Below, piece by piece: positions 33,968 to 45,730 of a DNA stretch of 64,000 bases. The notes below the pieces were generated by a model, which saw only the letters and a list, made by a program, of their open reading frames with translations, was not told where the DNA came from and did not search any database. The stretch comes from Tilletia caries (Eukaryota > Basidiomycota > Exobasidiomycetes > Tilletiales > Tilletiaceae), in contig JALUTQ010000040.1 of the NCBI GenBank assembly GCA_032718865.1, positions 558,001 through 622,000 on the forward strand, written 5' to 3'. The stretch's first letter is position 1, and every line of letters starts with the position of its first letter. A program made the translations under genes and the position numbers.

Positions 33968-36900
33968 TCAGTCGGCCGTGTGCAGGACACCTTCGACAAG
34001 GCCCAGTCCCATGCTGATGACGGTGAGGGAAACGGCGATACTGTCGAGGTGTTGTCGCTGCTCCGCGTCCCCCTCGCCTTCCGTTGCCTTCTGGGCCGTC
34101 GACTGCCAGTGGCTGACGAGGGTTCGAAGCGGATCGACAAAGGTTCTGCGCAGTTCGCTCTGAAGAGCTGGCTCTCGAATCCCGGTCTGAAATGTGATTC
34201 CAATTCAAGGTTGAGTGTGAGTGTTGCGTGAGGATGACTTCTCACTCCTCTCAGCCAAGGCACTCACGAGATTGTCCTGGTCACGCTTGAGGAGGTAGTA
34301 TAGGGTATGGCAGCACTCGCTCAGCCAAGCTCCGTGATCATTCAAGAAGGCTTGCATCCGAACAACCTGTGCCGGCTTGTCCGACGCTTCCTGAATGCGT
34401 TCGAAGCCGGAGGGAAGCGTGAATAGCACCGATCGAAGTCGTTGCAGGAATACCGGCGTCAGCACGCCTCCTTCATCCGGCGCCAGGAGCGCCGCAACGC
34501 TGGTCTGGGCAATACGCTTCTCGAGCTTGAGGTCGATTATGTCGCGTATCATCCCGACGCCGGCACAGCGCAAGTTCGCAAAGGGGCATTCGGGGGAGAC
34601 GATGTCGAACAGTAGATCCGCCGCCGTTTGCTCGGAGACGTGGTGCGTGATGACCTGCTTTACCAGCAAAAAGCTGATCAACCTGGCCGCCGACGCTGAG
34701 AGGGCCGTATTCATGGACAGGGACTGCAAGAACAAGGATGAAGCGTCAGATTGGGGAAACCTCATTTCCAGTCTACAGACCAGGTGCAACCTTACCTGAA
34801 CGAGGGCGATAGCCATCTCCGGCAGAACGACGCGGTCCGTAAGAGGCGCGGACTCCAGCACATCGAAGCACCACAGGATCCAGACCAACGCAGCATCCTC
34901 CAACGGCTCAATGGGAGCATGCTGCTCCACCGCCGTCGCTGCCGTACCGCCCGCTCCGATCTTCATCGTCGCATGACACTTGAGACCTGCCAACACAACA
35001 GGAAGGGCAGTGTTCAAGTGTTCATGGGCCTGAACTGCCGTCCATGTCGATGGTTGCCCTACGCCCAGATTGGAGCATGTCGTCTTGAGGGCCATCATGT
35101 GGGCGAGGCACAAAAACGCGCCTATAGACGCCAGGGCTGCTTGTGAATGGCCGCTTTCGGCCGACTCCGAGGCTACTACCGAGATTGACCTCGCACCATG
35201 CGGGCCAAAGGCAATCTCGTATACAGAGGCGTGCATACCCTCAACGGCGGAAGCGACCTCTTTCCACATCGCCGCCGTTTCATCGTTGCTGAACGACGGC
35301 TCCATCGAAGGAGACGACGGAGCAGAGGGTGCTGCCGAGTTGGGACGTTGCAAAGCGTACTTTGGGTTCTTGCTAAAGAAGAAGGTTTCCGAGAGGCCAG
35401 ACACCGTGCCTGCTGATGCTTGTCGGAGATTGGGCAGATGCGGCACGAGAGACGCAAGCGTCGCAAAGAACATCACGCCCGTGTCTGCCGAGCGCTTCAG
35501 AGGCTCTGTCCGAGTTGCTGCGGACTGTGTGCAGAAATGAGTGAGTGTGTCAGATGTTATGGGAAAATGAAGGGGAAAAAGGCCCATAGATATAACGACG
35601 AACTGTTCTACGTACCGAAGTCATAATCGAATCCGTCTTGCCATCATCAGCCAGACACCTGATCTCCCACGCATTGGTCACCTTGGTCAGCTCAACGAGC
35701 GACTTCAATACCTGCAAGGCATTTTGCTGACGGAATGTTAAGCCCACGGTTGGGCCTTCAGGCAAGCCCTTGCTCTGAGACGGATCCAGCTTCTTCGGTC
35801 GGATTTGGCTCAGAAGCGCCTTGGTCGCTCTGGGAACGAGACTGGCGAGAGATTCGGAGAAGTTGTGCGGTTTCCGCGTCTTGATGCGTGGGATGACTGA
35901 GAACGATAAGCAATAACCAACAGTCATCAGCTTTGTCCAGAATGTTAGCACAGGCGTACGAAAGAGATAACTCACCAATGCACAAAAGCCCGAGCAAGCC
36001 ATCCAACTCCAGCCCACCATCCCAGCCCTTGGTCGCGGGCCTTCGAGCCTGATGACCCGATTTTCGCCGTTCCATCGTCACAGTAGCAGGCGTATCCGGA
36101 ACATCGTCCCGATCGCTCGTGGGCTGATGCTGGTTCTCCGCAGCCTGCGAGATGAGCAAGTCGAGCCGCTCCTGTACCGCAAGGAACATCTCGCGTGCAC
36201 TCGAATACTGTGCCGCCAATTCGAGCGCGCTGCGGGCCATCTTGGACATCGGCGTCGGCTCGTCGAGACTGTCGAGGGAGGAGGAAGACGAAAACGGTTT
36301 GGCTAGAGGGGCGCTGTTGGTGCTGTTGCCGTTGGTGCTACTCTTCGTGCTGCCCTTCGATGACAATTCCTTCTCAGACCCGGACTCGTTGGGAGAGACT
36401 TGGCCCGATTCGCGCGGTACAACAGGAGAAGCCAACAAAGAAGATGTCGTCCCCGTCGACTCGCTCGGTTTGCTCCCGGTTGGCGACTCCTTTAGAGGAT
36501 GCTGATGATTCGCTCGGGCCCGGACCGGCTCCAAACCCAACACAGGCGTGAGCACGCTGAACAGCTGGAACGTAATTGGTGACAGTGCAGCCTGGAGCAC
36601 GGGACCTTGTGCCCGCTCCGCATCCTGTAACGTCTGCAACAGCCCCGCCAAATTCAGACGCGCCTGTTCAACCGTCGCCAACCCATTCTCTCTTTCGTTC
36701 CTACCGCGCCCCGAGCGCGTCAAGACAGGTCGCAGCGCAGATTGGACCGCGTCCAATTTGCGCTCCAGTTCTTCCGACGTAAGTGAACTGCCCCGGTTGG
36801 TCCCCGGCCGTACCGAAGCCTGACTCTGTGTCCGAACCGCACGATGGCTCTCGGACCGACGAGGAGCAGCGGGCGCAGCCAACCGTCCGCGCTGGACTTC

Positions 36901-39900
36901 CGGTACGTCCCCACCGTTTTCGTCGACTGACGGGAAGGGGAGTCCGATGGTGGCACCCGTACCAGTCACCCCATTGAGTGCAGAGGCAGAAGCAAACGTC
37001 TGGGATCGAAGGACCGACGGTCTCGATTTGCGCTCAAAGGTTGGAGAGGTCGGAGTCCGGGGTGACTCGTCGTTGCTGTGCTTCTCCTTTTCCTTCTCCT
37101 TCTCCTTGCCTTCCGCCCCCGCCGCACCTGGGGATGTCGCTGCACCACCCTCGTCCTCTGCATCGGAACCTTCGAACGTGCCCCCGACCGAGAGAGCCTT
37201 CTTGAGTGCGCCCAAGGCCCGATCGTCGGACACGTAGAGGAAAATCTTGGGTTTGCTGCTACTGCTGTTGCTGTTGATGTGAGAAACGCGACTCTTAAGT
37301 CGTTGACGAGAATGAGCTCGCGAATGCGAGCCTGTCCGTGTACGTTCGCCCGAGGGGCGATTGCCACCGCCACCGCCCGCCCCCTCACTATCGCTCACCT
37401 TCAGCGTCTGGCCCTCCTTGCTGTTCGCTGCGTCAGCTTGAGCCGGCTCCATTGAAGTCCGAGCAGGAGCAACATGTGCCAGACCCTGTTCTCGCGACTC
37501 AGGACTGTGTTCCGACAATCGAGCCCCCGCGCCAGAGTCATGGCTCTGTCCACCTCCCGATCCACCAGCCGAAGTCGCACGCGACCGTCGACCCACCGTC
37601 GACGACGAGCGGTGATACCCCGGCCTTACGGCTGCACCGCCTCCAACCGTGGTGGGAGATGAAGAGTAGTTTGCCTTGGAAAGCCGAATGACCATCCAGA
37701 ACGGCAGACATCTCACCATCACTTTCCCACCGTTCGCCGCCGCGTTTGCCGCCGCTTTCTCACTCCCCTCCGCTGCTGCAGCCGCAACGGCCGCGGCCGT
37801 GTCCGCCAAGTTCGGCTTGGGAGGCTGAGAGAGACTCCGCTTGTTGTTCGGTGCCGTGCGGCGACCGAAAGCGGCCATGATGGTCTGCACAAGGGAGAGC
37901 TGTTGTTCGGGTTCTTCGATGGGTTCGGGCAGATGGAGCACACACTGAAAGATGTGAATGTGGTGAGAGCTTGCTGAACCTCCTGAACTCGGAATGTCTA
38001 GTCGTTCTGAGCTCAAGGTTGCCCATGTGGCATTGTTCGAGATGGAGGGGGAGGGCGGAAAAGACAGTTCGGGAACAGCACCATTGGCTGCGCTCAAGGG
38101 CAGCATCGAAGCTGAGATCGCCGGGGCTGCCGCAGTTGAAGACGCGTCAGGCCAGCAGTGGTAGAGAATGCCAGCACATCGCAGGCAGTCTGTAAGGGAA
38201 GGGTTGAAGGCTTAGTGAGGGCTCCTTTTGAGCAGGATTATGAGACCAAAAATACGCACATTTGATGAAGGAAAGTACACGCTGCGGGGGCTGTCCCGTC
38301 GGGTTCATCAATATCAAAGTCTTCGTACCAGGCGGTGCAGGCTGTTGCTGAGGCGGCGCGCCATTGCTGCTGTGCGCGTGCCTCAGCGGGGAAGGCGAGG
38401 GAGCGCGCGAGGTGTTGGGTGTGTTGCGCGAAGATGTCAGCGGAGAACGTTGTCCGGAGGCCAGGTTTTCCGCCTGTTCGGCGGCAGCCCCGACTAGGAG
38501 AGGTAGACGCATGGTGTGACTTGCTTCCGTCGGAATAAAACTGTACCGAAAAGATGAATAGCATTCAATGCGAACAAATGAGTGAGTTCTGACCCAAAGA
38601 AAAACGCAGGCGAGACAAAGGGAAAAAGACTCACGTCGTACTCTTGAACTCTTTCCGGTCCCGCTGTGGCTCGCCCAAGAGGCGCTCTTGCTCGGCATTC
38701 ATCTCCTGGAAATAACGCATCCGCTTGACACTGTCCATATCGACCAATTTGGCAACCTTTTCGCGCAGGCTCGGATTGCTGACCATCGCCACAGATCGCT
38801 GGGCGCGTATGTGCATGGACCGGAGACTGGTGTGCTGTGCTCCGAGTGGGTAGAGGACCCCGGTGAGGCAGCGAAGCATGGTGATGCCGCATGTCCATGC
38901 GTCGACTTCGGGCCCCCAGTACATAACGGAGCCCGGAGGACTTGCGAGCGCTTTGACTATCTCTGGACAGTGGAAAGCCGGAGATCCGCAGCATGTGCTG
39001 AGCTTTGGCTCAGAGCGACTGAAGTGGGTTGCGAGCCCGAAGTCGAGAAGTTTGAGTTGAAGGGTGACGGGATGGACGAGGATGTTCTCCGGCTTGATAT
39101 CTCGATGGCAGATCTGGAGCGGAGTGTGGATGGAGTTGACTACGCTGATGAGCTGTTGGAAGACCTTCTCGGCGGCATCGTCGGGCAACTTGGCTGGTTG
39201 ATCGGGCGGCTGCTTGCTGAGAAGCGAGACCAGGGCTTCGAGTGTGACGTATCCTCCGAGGTATTCTTCGACGAGGTAGAAGTGACCGGGCGTTCTGATC
39301 GTCTCGTTTACGGTGACGAGGTTCGGATGAGGCGGTAGCTCCGCAAGCAAGGTAGGCTCGCGAAGCAGTCGAGTGGAGATAAGCGGGTGATGGGGGAAGA
39401 GGGCGGTGTGTTTGATAGCAAACTGTTCGCCATTCTTCGCGGCGAGGAAGACGGTGGAGAATTTGCCTCTCCCAAGAATCTTGGGGAGCATGGTGTATTC
39501 GGAGATGCCTCGGGTCAGGAGCATATCTGCGCTCGGTACCTCGACCGGCTTCGATTTTGGAAGAGTACCAAGTGAATGTTCAGCCTGCATTTCTGATTAA
39601 CTTCAGATGGGAAGTGGACTCACATCGTATTTCTTGGTATGAACCTGTTCGAGGGTGGGCAGGACGTCTTCGGCCTGCCAGGTGTCGATCGGCTTCGTCC
39701 TGAACTCTTCATCATAGAGAGCAAGGACGGAGCTTCCGGCGCCGCGGGTGCGCTCCCAGTGCTGTCGCTGCGCCTCCTTTGCGGCTGCGCGTTCTCGCTC
39801 TCGCTGGAGATCGCGGGCGAGATCGGCCTCTGACTTTGGGCCCGGGTGTTTGGAGGTGGCCTGGCGAGCGGAAGTGGAAGCCGACGGGCCTGCTGCCTTG

Positions 39901-39905
39901 CTCAT
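33968..39905 (-). CDS. Protein kinase with long linker and Ybp1/glomulin-like C-terminus, 8 exons
   Basis: Predicted 1803 residues. Exons: 39905-39624, 39584-38635, 38540-38260, 38189-35976, 35896-35616, 35524-34796, 34723-34268, 34186-33968; all junctions keep frame. The Ser/Thr kinase domain lies at about 120-385: glycine loop GRGKFSTVF, AIK lysine, catalytic loop HRDIKPEN, DFG in LLDFGLA, and CPE in place of APE. A 700-residue disordered Ser/Gly/Arg-rich linker follows within one long exon. From about residue 1180 the protein becomes helical (SAREMFLAVQERLDLL, then VIPRIKTRKP), and near the end SPECPFANLRCAGVGMIRDI looks like the Ybp1/Ybp2-glomulin family, which helps oxidative-stress signalling or kinetochore function in yeast. 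That second assignment is tentative. Either this is a true fusion, or two genes joined by my splicing; the open frame of exon 4 argues for fusion. The first intron would be only 39 nt. Confidence 0.65.
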
Positions 39906-41143
39906 CGTGAGGAAATTGCAGCTCGTAAGCTCAGCCGTACGCGCGCGACAAGGGAACGGTTAACGGAGCGAGGTGAGGGCGAGTATTTACGTTGAGAGCA
40001 TGACAGACGCATCTATCACGACAGAGGGCAAGGGTTGGAGGTGATGATCCTGCGATCCAGCCATATCAAGCACAATTCACAAAAACACCACAGCAAATCG
40101 TCATTAAACCCGCCGAAAGTGCCATAATTTTTCAAAGCTGGGACTCGGGACCGCCTGCAGTCAGTCTGCAGCCCTGCATAAACACATGCATGTTGCGGGA
40201 TCGCGGATCGCCGATGTTCACCGTTCACCGTTACTTGATACTTCACACAGCGATAAGCAGCAGAGAAGCCTCGCCTACCATCGCCTATCGCCGCTTTATC
40301 GTCGCTATACTTTTTCTGGCCCTCGCGACCATTTTTGCTTAGCCGTGACGCGCATGAAAAGTCTCGAATCTCGATCCCCAGCCTCGACTCTCTGGCAGGC
40401 GGCAGCGCGCGGGCCGCGGAGCGGGTCCAAGTTTCGCCGCTGCGAAGAACGAAAGGAAAGACGAGAACGGGCGATTCGAGAAACTGAGAGAGAGAAAGGG
40501 AAAGGAGAAGAGCGAAAGAACCAGAGGGGAAAAAACCGGGGGGGAAAGCGGAGGAGGAAAGGGCGGAAGAGGAGCGAAGGGAGAATATATCGACAGCCAT
40601 TGGAAGAAAGGGGGGAAGAAACCGGCGGGAGGGTCCCGAGAGAGAGAGAGAGAGGAACGGAGGAGGAGGAGGGTGGGAACGGCAAAGGGGAGGACAACGA
40701 GGATGGCAGAGAAGAAGAGATAGAGTAAGAGAAAGGAAGAAGGAAGTTTTGTTTGACGCGGCCGGAAGGAGGAAGACGGGGAGGAGGAGGAAGCGACCTG
40801 TTCTGGGTTGCGTAGGCGGATGCGGGAAAAATGTGCATAGTTTGATTGATCTTCGTCGTAGTTTGTTTCGTTTGATTTTGTACCGGGCGTCCGGAGCAAG
40901 GTGAGGAGTAAGGTCGAGGGAGGGAGGGAGGTAAAGAGGAGCATCGGCTGTATATATGCGGAAGGTGGAACGGTGGCAGTCGACCATTGAAGTATCGTCT
41001 TTCGGCAAGGGAATTCGGAGGTGGCATGCTCATGCGCTCGTGAGAAGGGAAAGCACAGTCCGCGGCCGGACCGAGCCGGTTGGATATCTTGACGTGAAAA
41101 ACATTTGCTGGAATCAAAACTCCAAAGGTTCGCGGCATTTCCA
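39906..41143. other. Long leader region with a purine/pyrimidine-biased tract
   Basis: 1.24 kb upstream of the kinase gene and downstream of the PP2C gene. From about 40430 to 40800 the + strand is almost all A and G (pyrimidine-rich on the kinase coding strand), with short GA repeats near 40638-40655. Several long open frames on the minus strand across it are low-complexity (Ser, Pro, Leu, Arg) and are not supported as genes. Confidence 0.45.
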
Positions 41144-43369
41144 TCACGCAGTCGACTCGACGCCCGCCATCGCATCGTCCTTCTTATCCGCAGATGTCGA
41201 TGCCTTCTCCTCCGCTTGTGACGAAGATGCTGCCTCGGATGATCCTGTTGATGCTGCTGCTGCTGCTGATCCTGGTGCACTGCTCTTCCCCGTTGCCTCC
41301 TCCTTTGCTTCCTTGTCACCACCCTCTACCTCCTCAAATCGAGACCCTGCCGCCTTTTCGGTATCCTCCGAAGCGGCCCCACCATCCTGCGCATCCTCCT
41401 CGCTGTCGTCTTCGTCGGCATACCGCGCCTCGTACACGGTCTCACCGTCCTCATTAGGCTGTCGGCTCGGTCGCAGAACAATGCCAGCACTCGACAGTCT
41501 GCAGAGAGTAGGGGTCAACACGTCAGCACTGCACGGAGAAGAGACGAGAGTGTGAGAGAAAGGAAGAACTCAACCACAATCACTCACGCTCCCGCCAAGC
41601 CCGCCGGCAAGTTGATGACATGCGAATCACCATCATCGCCATCATTCCCGCCGCCAAAACCACCGAAGTTGGAGAACATGCCCGAACCAGGTCCGCCCGC
41701 CCCGCCCCCCTGGCCAAATTGCATCCCACGGAGCATCCCACCCACGCCAGCCTGTCCAGCACCGCCTTCCTCCGAATCAGCGCCGGCGCCACCTGCACCA
41801 CGTCCTGGTCCGCCAGCCAGGGCACCGCGTAGGCTCGCGCCGAGTCCACCGGCTGCACCGCCTGCGTTCGTGTTGAAGACCGGCGCGATGTCGTCGGGTG
41901 TCTCCCATCCGACGTTGTTGTCGACGCGCTCCTTGACCCACGCGTACCACTCCTTCTTCGTTCGGCCGTTGAGCAGTGCAACAACACAGATCGTCATCTA
42001 CAGAAAACGAAAAAAAGACACGCGCGTGTGAAGAAGAACGGGGGGGGGAAGATAAAGATGTCAGAGAAACAGCAAAAACACGTGCCTGGGTCGCATTGTC
42101 TGCCCCAAAGCCTGACGGAAGCTGATTCGAAAACTCACGTTGTCGCTTCCCACTCCTCCCAGGTCCGTATCCGGAGCCAGACACCTGTCCATAGCCTCCT
42201 CACAGATCTTGCTAAGGTCCTTCCCACTGGCAATACCCCTCCTAACAAAGTCGACAACCTGCTGATTGCTCAAACAGTCGAAAATGCCGTCGCACGCGAG
42301 GACGAGGAACTCCTCCTCGCCGGTCATGCTGTGCACGATCACGTCCGGGTCCGCCGTCACCGCCTGGTCTTCCGGCGGGAGGGAGTGGTTACCCTTGAAT
42401 TCGAAGTCGCCAAGGGCGCGGGAGAGGGCAAGGTTGCCGTTCACCCGACCAAACTCGACGAAGCCACCAGCACCAACGATACGAGCCGTTTCCTCTGCGG
42501 GAAGAGAAGTGTGAGAAAAAGAGAAGAGGATAATCAGTGTAAAGGTCATCGACATGGCTAGGGAGGGGAGGAGGAAATATGACGTACTCTGGTTGGTGGG
42601 CTTGTGGTCATAGCTCATCGGCTTTGCCTCGCCCTTGAGAGAGAGAACGGAGCGCGAGTCACCGGCATTGGCGACGATGATTCTCCGTGCAGCCTCGCTG
42701 GTCTCTCCAGGGACCAAAAGAGCAGCGACAGCCGTGCATCCGGATGAGTCGTTTGCGAACGCGGCGTCTGTGCAAGGGTCGTTCACGGAGCGCGAATCAC
42801 AGACGGGGAGTCAGTACTTGCCGGTTACATGCGCTCCAAATGATCTAGGAGTGCATTTTCTCTGCTCACCTTCGCGAAGGTCTTCGTCAGTGGCGAGGAA
42901 GGCACGTTTGAGCGCAGCTTCGTAATCCCCGCTCTTGAACTGGGGCAGCTTCGATAATCGGCCATGGACCGTCTTGCCTGCGTACTTGGCTACGGCAGAG
43001 CCTATAAAATCCACCACGCGTCAGCACCACTTTTGGGTCAGTGACATGTCTGGATTGCGCAGGTGTTATCCGAACAGGAGAAGCGAAGGACTGACCTCCG
43101 TGGCCATCGTATACTGCGAAAAAGCTGATTTTGTCCTTATCGTCGGCGTCGGTAAGTTTGAGGATGGTAGCGTGCGCATCTTCCATGCCTGTAGGAAAGA
43201 GAAAGAATCAATGTCAGAAGAAGCCGAGGAGCAGGACCGCTCGGTGGGAGGCAAAAGAATACGCACTGATTCGCCATCCCTGCATCTCAGAGATACCGTA
43301 GACGAGCGTGGCGTCCTCATCTGCGGAGGTATGCTTCTCGATGACGGGTTCGGAGAGTGTTTGGCCCAT
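41144..43369 (-). CDS. PP2C-type Ser/Thr phosphatase (Ptc2/Ptc3-like), 7 exons
   Basis: Predicted 542 residues. Exons: 43369-43267, 43188-43096, 43001-42870, 42767-42588, 42494-42139, 41997-41588, 41498-41144; all keep frame. The N-terminus MGQTLSEPV is followed by the PP2C motifs in order: GISEMQGWRISMEDAH, FFAVYDGHGG (metal-binding Asp), SGCTAVAALL, ANAGDSRSV, FGRVNGNLALSRALGD, LACDGIFD and GVGSDNMTICVVAL. These Asp residues bind two Mn/Mg ions. The family dephosphorylates MAP kinases, Rad53/Cds1 and CDKs in yeast. Gly2 after the start Met could be myristoylated. After the catalytic domain (about 1-310) comes a Gly-rich stretch and an acidic, Ala/Ser-rich tail, as in fungal Ptc2/Ptc3 though longer. 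Confidence 0.92.
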
Positions 43370-44032
43370 GATGTCCGCTGATTGTGGAGTGTTTTCTGGG
43401 GATGGAGATGGGGAGGAGGAGCAGGGGGAGAATTCCTAGAGGAGGTTTGCTGTGTTCTTGTTGCTCCGTGCGTCTACGCCTGGGATCTCGTCGCTTGTTC
43501 GTTGCTGAGACGTTTTCGTGTTTTCCGTCGTCGTCGTCGTCGTCGGGTCGTGACTCGAGAATGAGCAGAGCAGAGAGAGAGAGAGAGAGAGAGCGCGAGA
43601 GGGAGAAGGAACGGATGCTTCTTGCGATATTGCTGGGGGACACGCTTCAGATCGAACGTCGACGCGGACAAGGTGCAGAGAATATTCTGATTCTGTTCAG
43701 GCGGCTCGGTGGATGTCAATCGTCAACAGACTGACGACGCTTTACTCAACGCTCCGCAACGTCTGCGCTCTGCACAGATGAAGGCAGGGCAGCCGGGTGA
43801 GAGGCCGGGAAAATCAGTGGCAGATTTCAGACAGACGAAACCCCAAGCGGTGACCCCTACCATAAGCTGCAAGCGAGCATGCAGACCCTGTTTCTGAGAC
43901 TTTTCCTGGTCTTGATCATGCGACCACGTGTGATCTGTTTTCCCCCGACTTTCCTGAATAATATGGTCACAGCTGGCATGTTGCTATGCGGGCTCGCGCC
44001 ATCTTCCCTTCCCGAACCCAAGGCAAGTAACC
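43370..44032. other. Promoter of the PP2C gene and flank of the inverted-repeat element
   Basis: 663 bp with a GA-repeat near 43571-43597 and no supported gene. Confidence 0.35.
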
Positions 44033-44226
44033 TGAATGTCCCGATCTATGGTCGATTCGCCCCGAGCATGAGGCGATTGGCCCCGTAAGCGTTTTTTGAA
44101 TTGAGCCCGTAAGATGAGGCGATTCAGCCCGTAATTATCGGCGACTGAACCCATAAACAAAGGCGATTGAACCCATAAAGATGGTCGATTGACCCCATAA
44201 GGCAAGGGCACTGGCCCCATAAAAAT
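44033..44226 (+). repeat. Left arm of iterated units
   Basis: Outer 36 bp match the right end inverted. Successive units end in GCCCCGAGC, GCCCCGTAAG, GCCCGTAAG, GCCCGTAATT, ACCCATAAAC, ACCCATAAAG, CCCCATAAGG and CCCCATAAAA; they are more alike toward the centre. Confidence 0.7.
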
Positions 44227-44529
44227 CTCAAATCGCCTTTGGCGACCTTCCCTGCTTCCAAATCTTCCAGATAAATTATTCTACAGCGGCCAGGGTGCCT
44301 GAAGTAACTGTACTGAGCTTCCAGGGTCATATCCGGTCATAGGCGGGCCGGGATGGCGGTCTTCGGCGACGTAATTCACTTTGAGAGCTCGTCGACGGGC
44401 GGAAACGCTTCACAGAAGCTCGACTTGTGTGTGAGCTGAACCCTCTTACATACCTGAAGGCCCGACCGGTCGTTTGGACAGTGTTAGTACACACTACCGC
44501 TCTATCCGGCTGAAATAGACATTACGGGC

Positions 44530-44739
44530 TCTGTCCACCATCTTTATGGGGCCAATCGACCATCTTTATGGGGCCAATCGACCATCTTTATGGGTTCAAT
44601 GTACTAATCTTACGGGGTCAATGCACCAAAATTGCGTTTTTTACGGGCTCAATCGACCATCTTTATGGGGTCACTCAACTATAGATCGGGGTCAGTGCCG
44701 GGGTGCTCGGGGCGAACCGACCATAGATCGGGACATTCA
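44530..44739 (-). repeat. Right arm of iterated units
   Basis: On the reverse strand it reads as the same unit family; two neighbouring units near the inner end (CTTTATGGGGCCAATCGACC on the + strand) are identical, which points to tandem growth of the array. Confidence 0.7.
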
Positions 44740-45222
44740 CCCGTTCTCGGAACCGAAGCGTCGAGCCATCAGCGCACCAGAGCGTCAGCCAGCGTGGACG
44801 AAGGCGAGTCCGGAGCCACATACAGCGAGCAGCGAGGGCCATCCACATTGCACCGCGGCTCTCCGGTGCGAGACTGGGACGGATGCGTTTGGGGCTCATC
44901 ACTCATGCGCAGTTGATATTCCAAAACAGGTTTTTTGACCACTCACTTTCACAGCCATGCATGACCGCATCATGGGAACGGCGCGGACGCTCAATAACGC
45001 TGTGCCCCGTGCGGGAGGAAAGTTGCGCATCCCGATCCCATTATTCCCACTCGTGCTCCTCTGGAGACGCTTCACTGCCACACTTGCACACCGAACACGT
45101 TGCCTTCCCGCTTGGCCTTGCTTCGTCTTGGTGGTGTCTCTGCGGGGCGCAGCTGTGCGAGTCTAGAGTCCAGTCACGAGGTTCGCCTCACGTTTTTATT
45201 GACGCCTGCGAGTTGAGCTAGG
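44740..45222. other. Spacer between the two transposons
   Basis: 483 bp without a recognisable gene or repeat. Confidence 0.3.
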
Positions 45223-45225
45223 ATG
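45223..45225. repeat. Left target-site duplication of the CACTA element
   Basis: ATG, repeated right after the other end at 53191-53193. CACTA transposons duplicate 2-3 bp. Confidence 0.7.
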
Positions 45226-45390
45226 CACTGTGCCAACGGTAGTAGTTTCCAGCCACCGAATACTCTTTGGAAATTGACAGTTTTCAGGAGGTTTTCTGAT
45301 CAGTGAAAACCTACCGGTTTTCATCGAGTTTTTTGAGCTCAGAATATCTTTCAGTCTTCAAGGAGTATTCGCTTGTCGAAAACTCAAAAA
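45226..45390 (+). repeat. Left terminal and subterminal repeats of the CACTA element
   Basis: Terminal CACTGTGCCAACGGTA, followed by CCACCGAATACT at 45255-45266 and several short TTTTC/GAAAA words up to about 45390 (CAGTTTTCAGG, GTGAAAACC, GGTTTTCATC, CGAAAACTC). Confidence 0.75.
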
Positions 45391-45730
45391 GGACTTGGCG
45401 AGTTCCAGGAGGTGACCTCCTCTTCGCCTCAAACCCTCACGTCCTCGCCAGAGCTATCGTCGTCAACACCTCCTGCGACTGGCTCGGTTATTATACTCCC
45501 GTCAGCTTCTCCTGAGTTCTGGGAACTCCAGCGCCTGGCACTCTGCGCTCGCCGCTCGGTCGCACTTGCTCGCCATCTTGTGGCCTCCGGGTTACGGATA
45601 GGTACAAGTACCTGTCGCTGGTAAGCCCTCTCCGTTCCTGGCTTGCGGGTGTTCTGGATATCGGTCACTCTGATCATTCATCTCCTCCTCTTTTCCTTGT
45701 CCAGCCTTCACACAAATCACAATCACGCCT

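Larger units (their letters stand above)
44033..44739. mobile_element. Non-autonomous inverted-repeat element made of iterated units, 707 bp
   Basis: The outer 36 bp at each end (TGAATGTCCCGATCTATGGT at the start) are inverted copies with one mismatch. Inward, both arms (about 44047-44226 and 44530-44735) are built from about eight or nine degenerate units of 19-23 bp with consensus close to GGTCGATTGACCCCATAAAG, in opposite orientation in the two arms. The central 300 bp carry no reading frame of note. The structure is that of a MITE-like or foldback DNA transposon whose ends hold many binding sites for a transposase coded elsewhere. I could not find a target-site duplication, so the exact limits and the superfamily are open. 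Confidence 0.65.

Noticed and set aside
40016..41322. Three long reverse-strand open frames
   Set aside because: They cross a pyrimidine-rich tract and translate to Ser/Pro/Leu-rich low-complexity sequence in several frames at once, as expected by composition alone.
44033..44739. Regularly spaced repeats that might suggest a CRISPR-like array
   Set aside because: Units are degenerate, directly abutting without unique spacers, inverted between two arms, and the host is a eukaryote.
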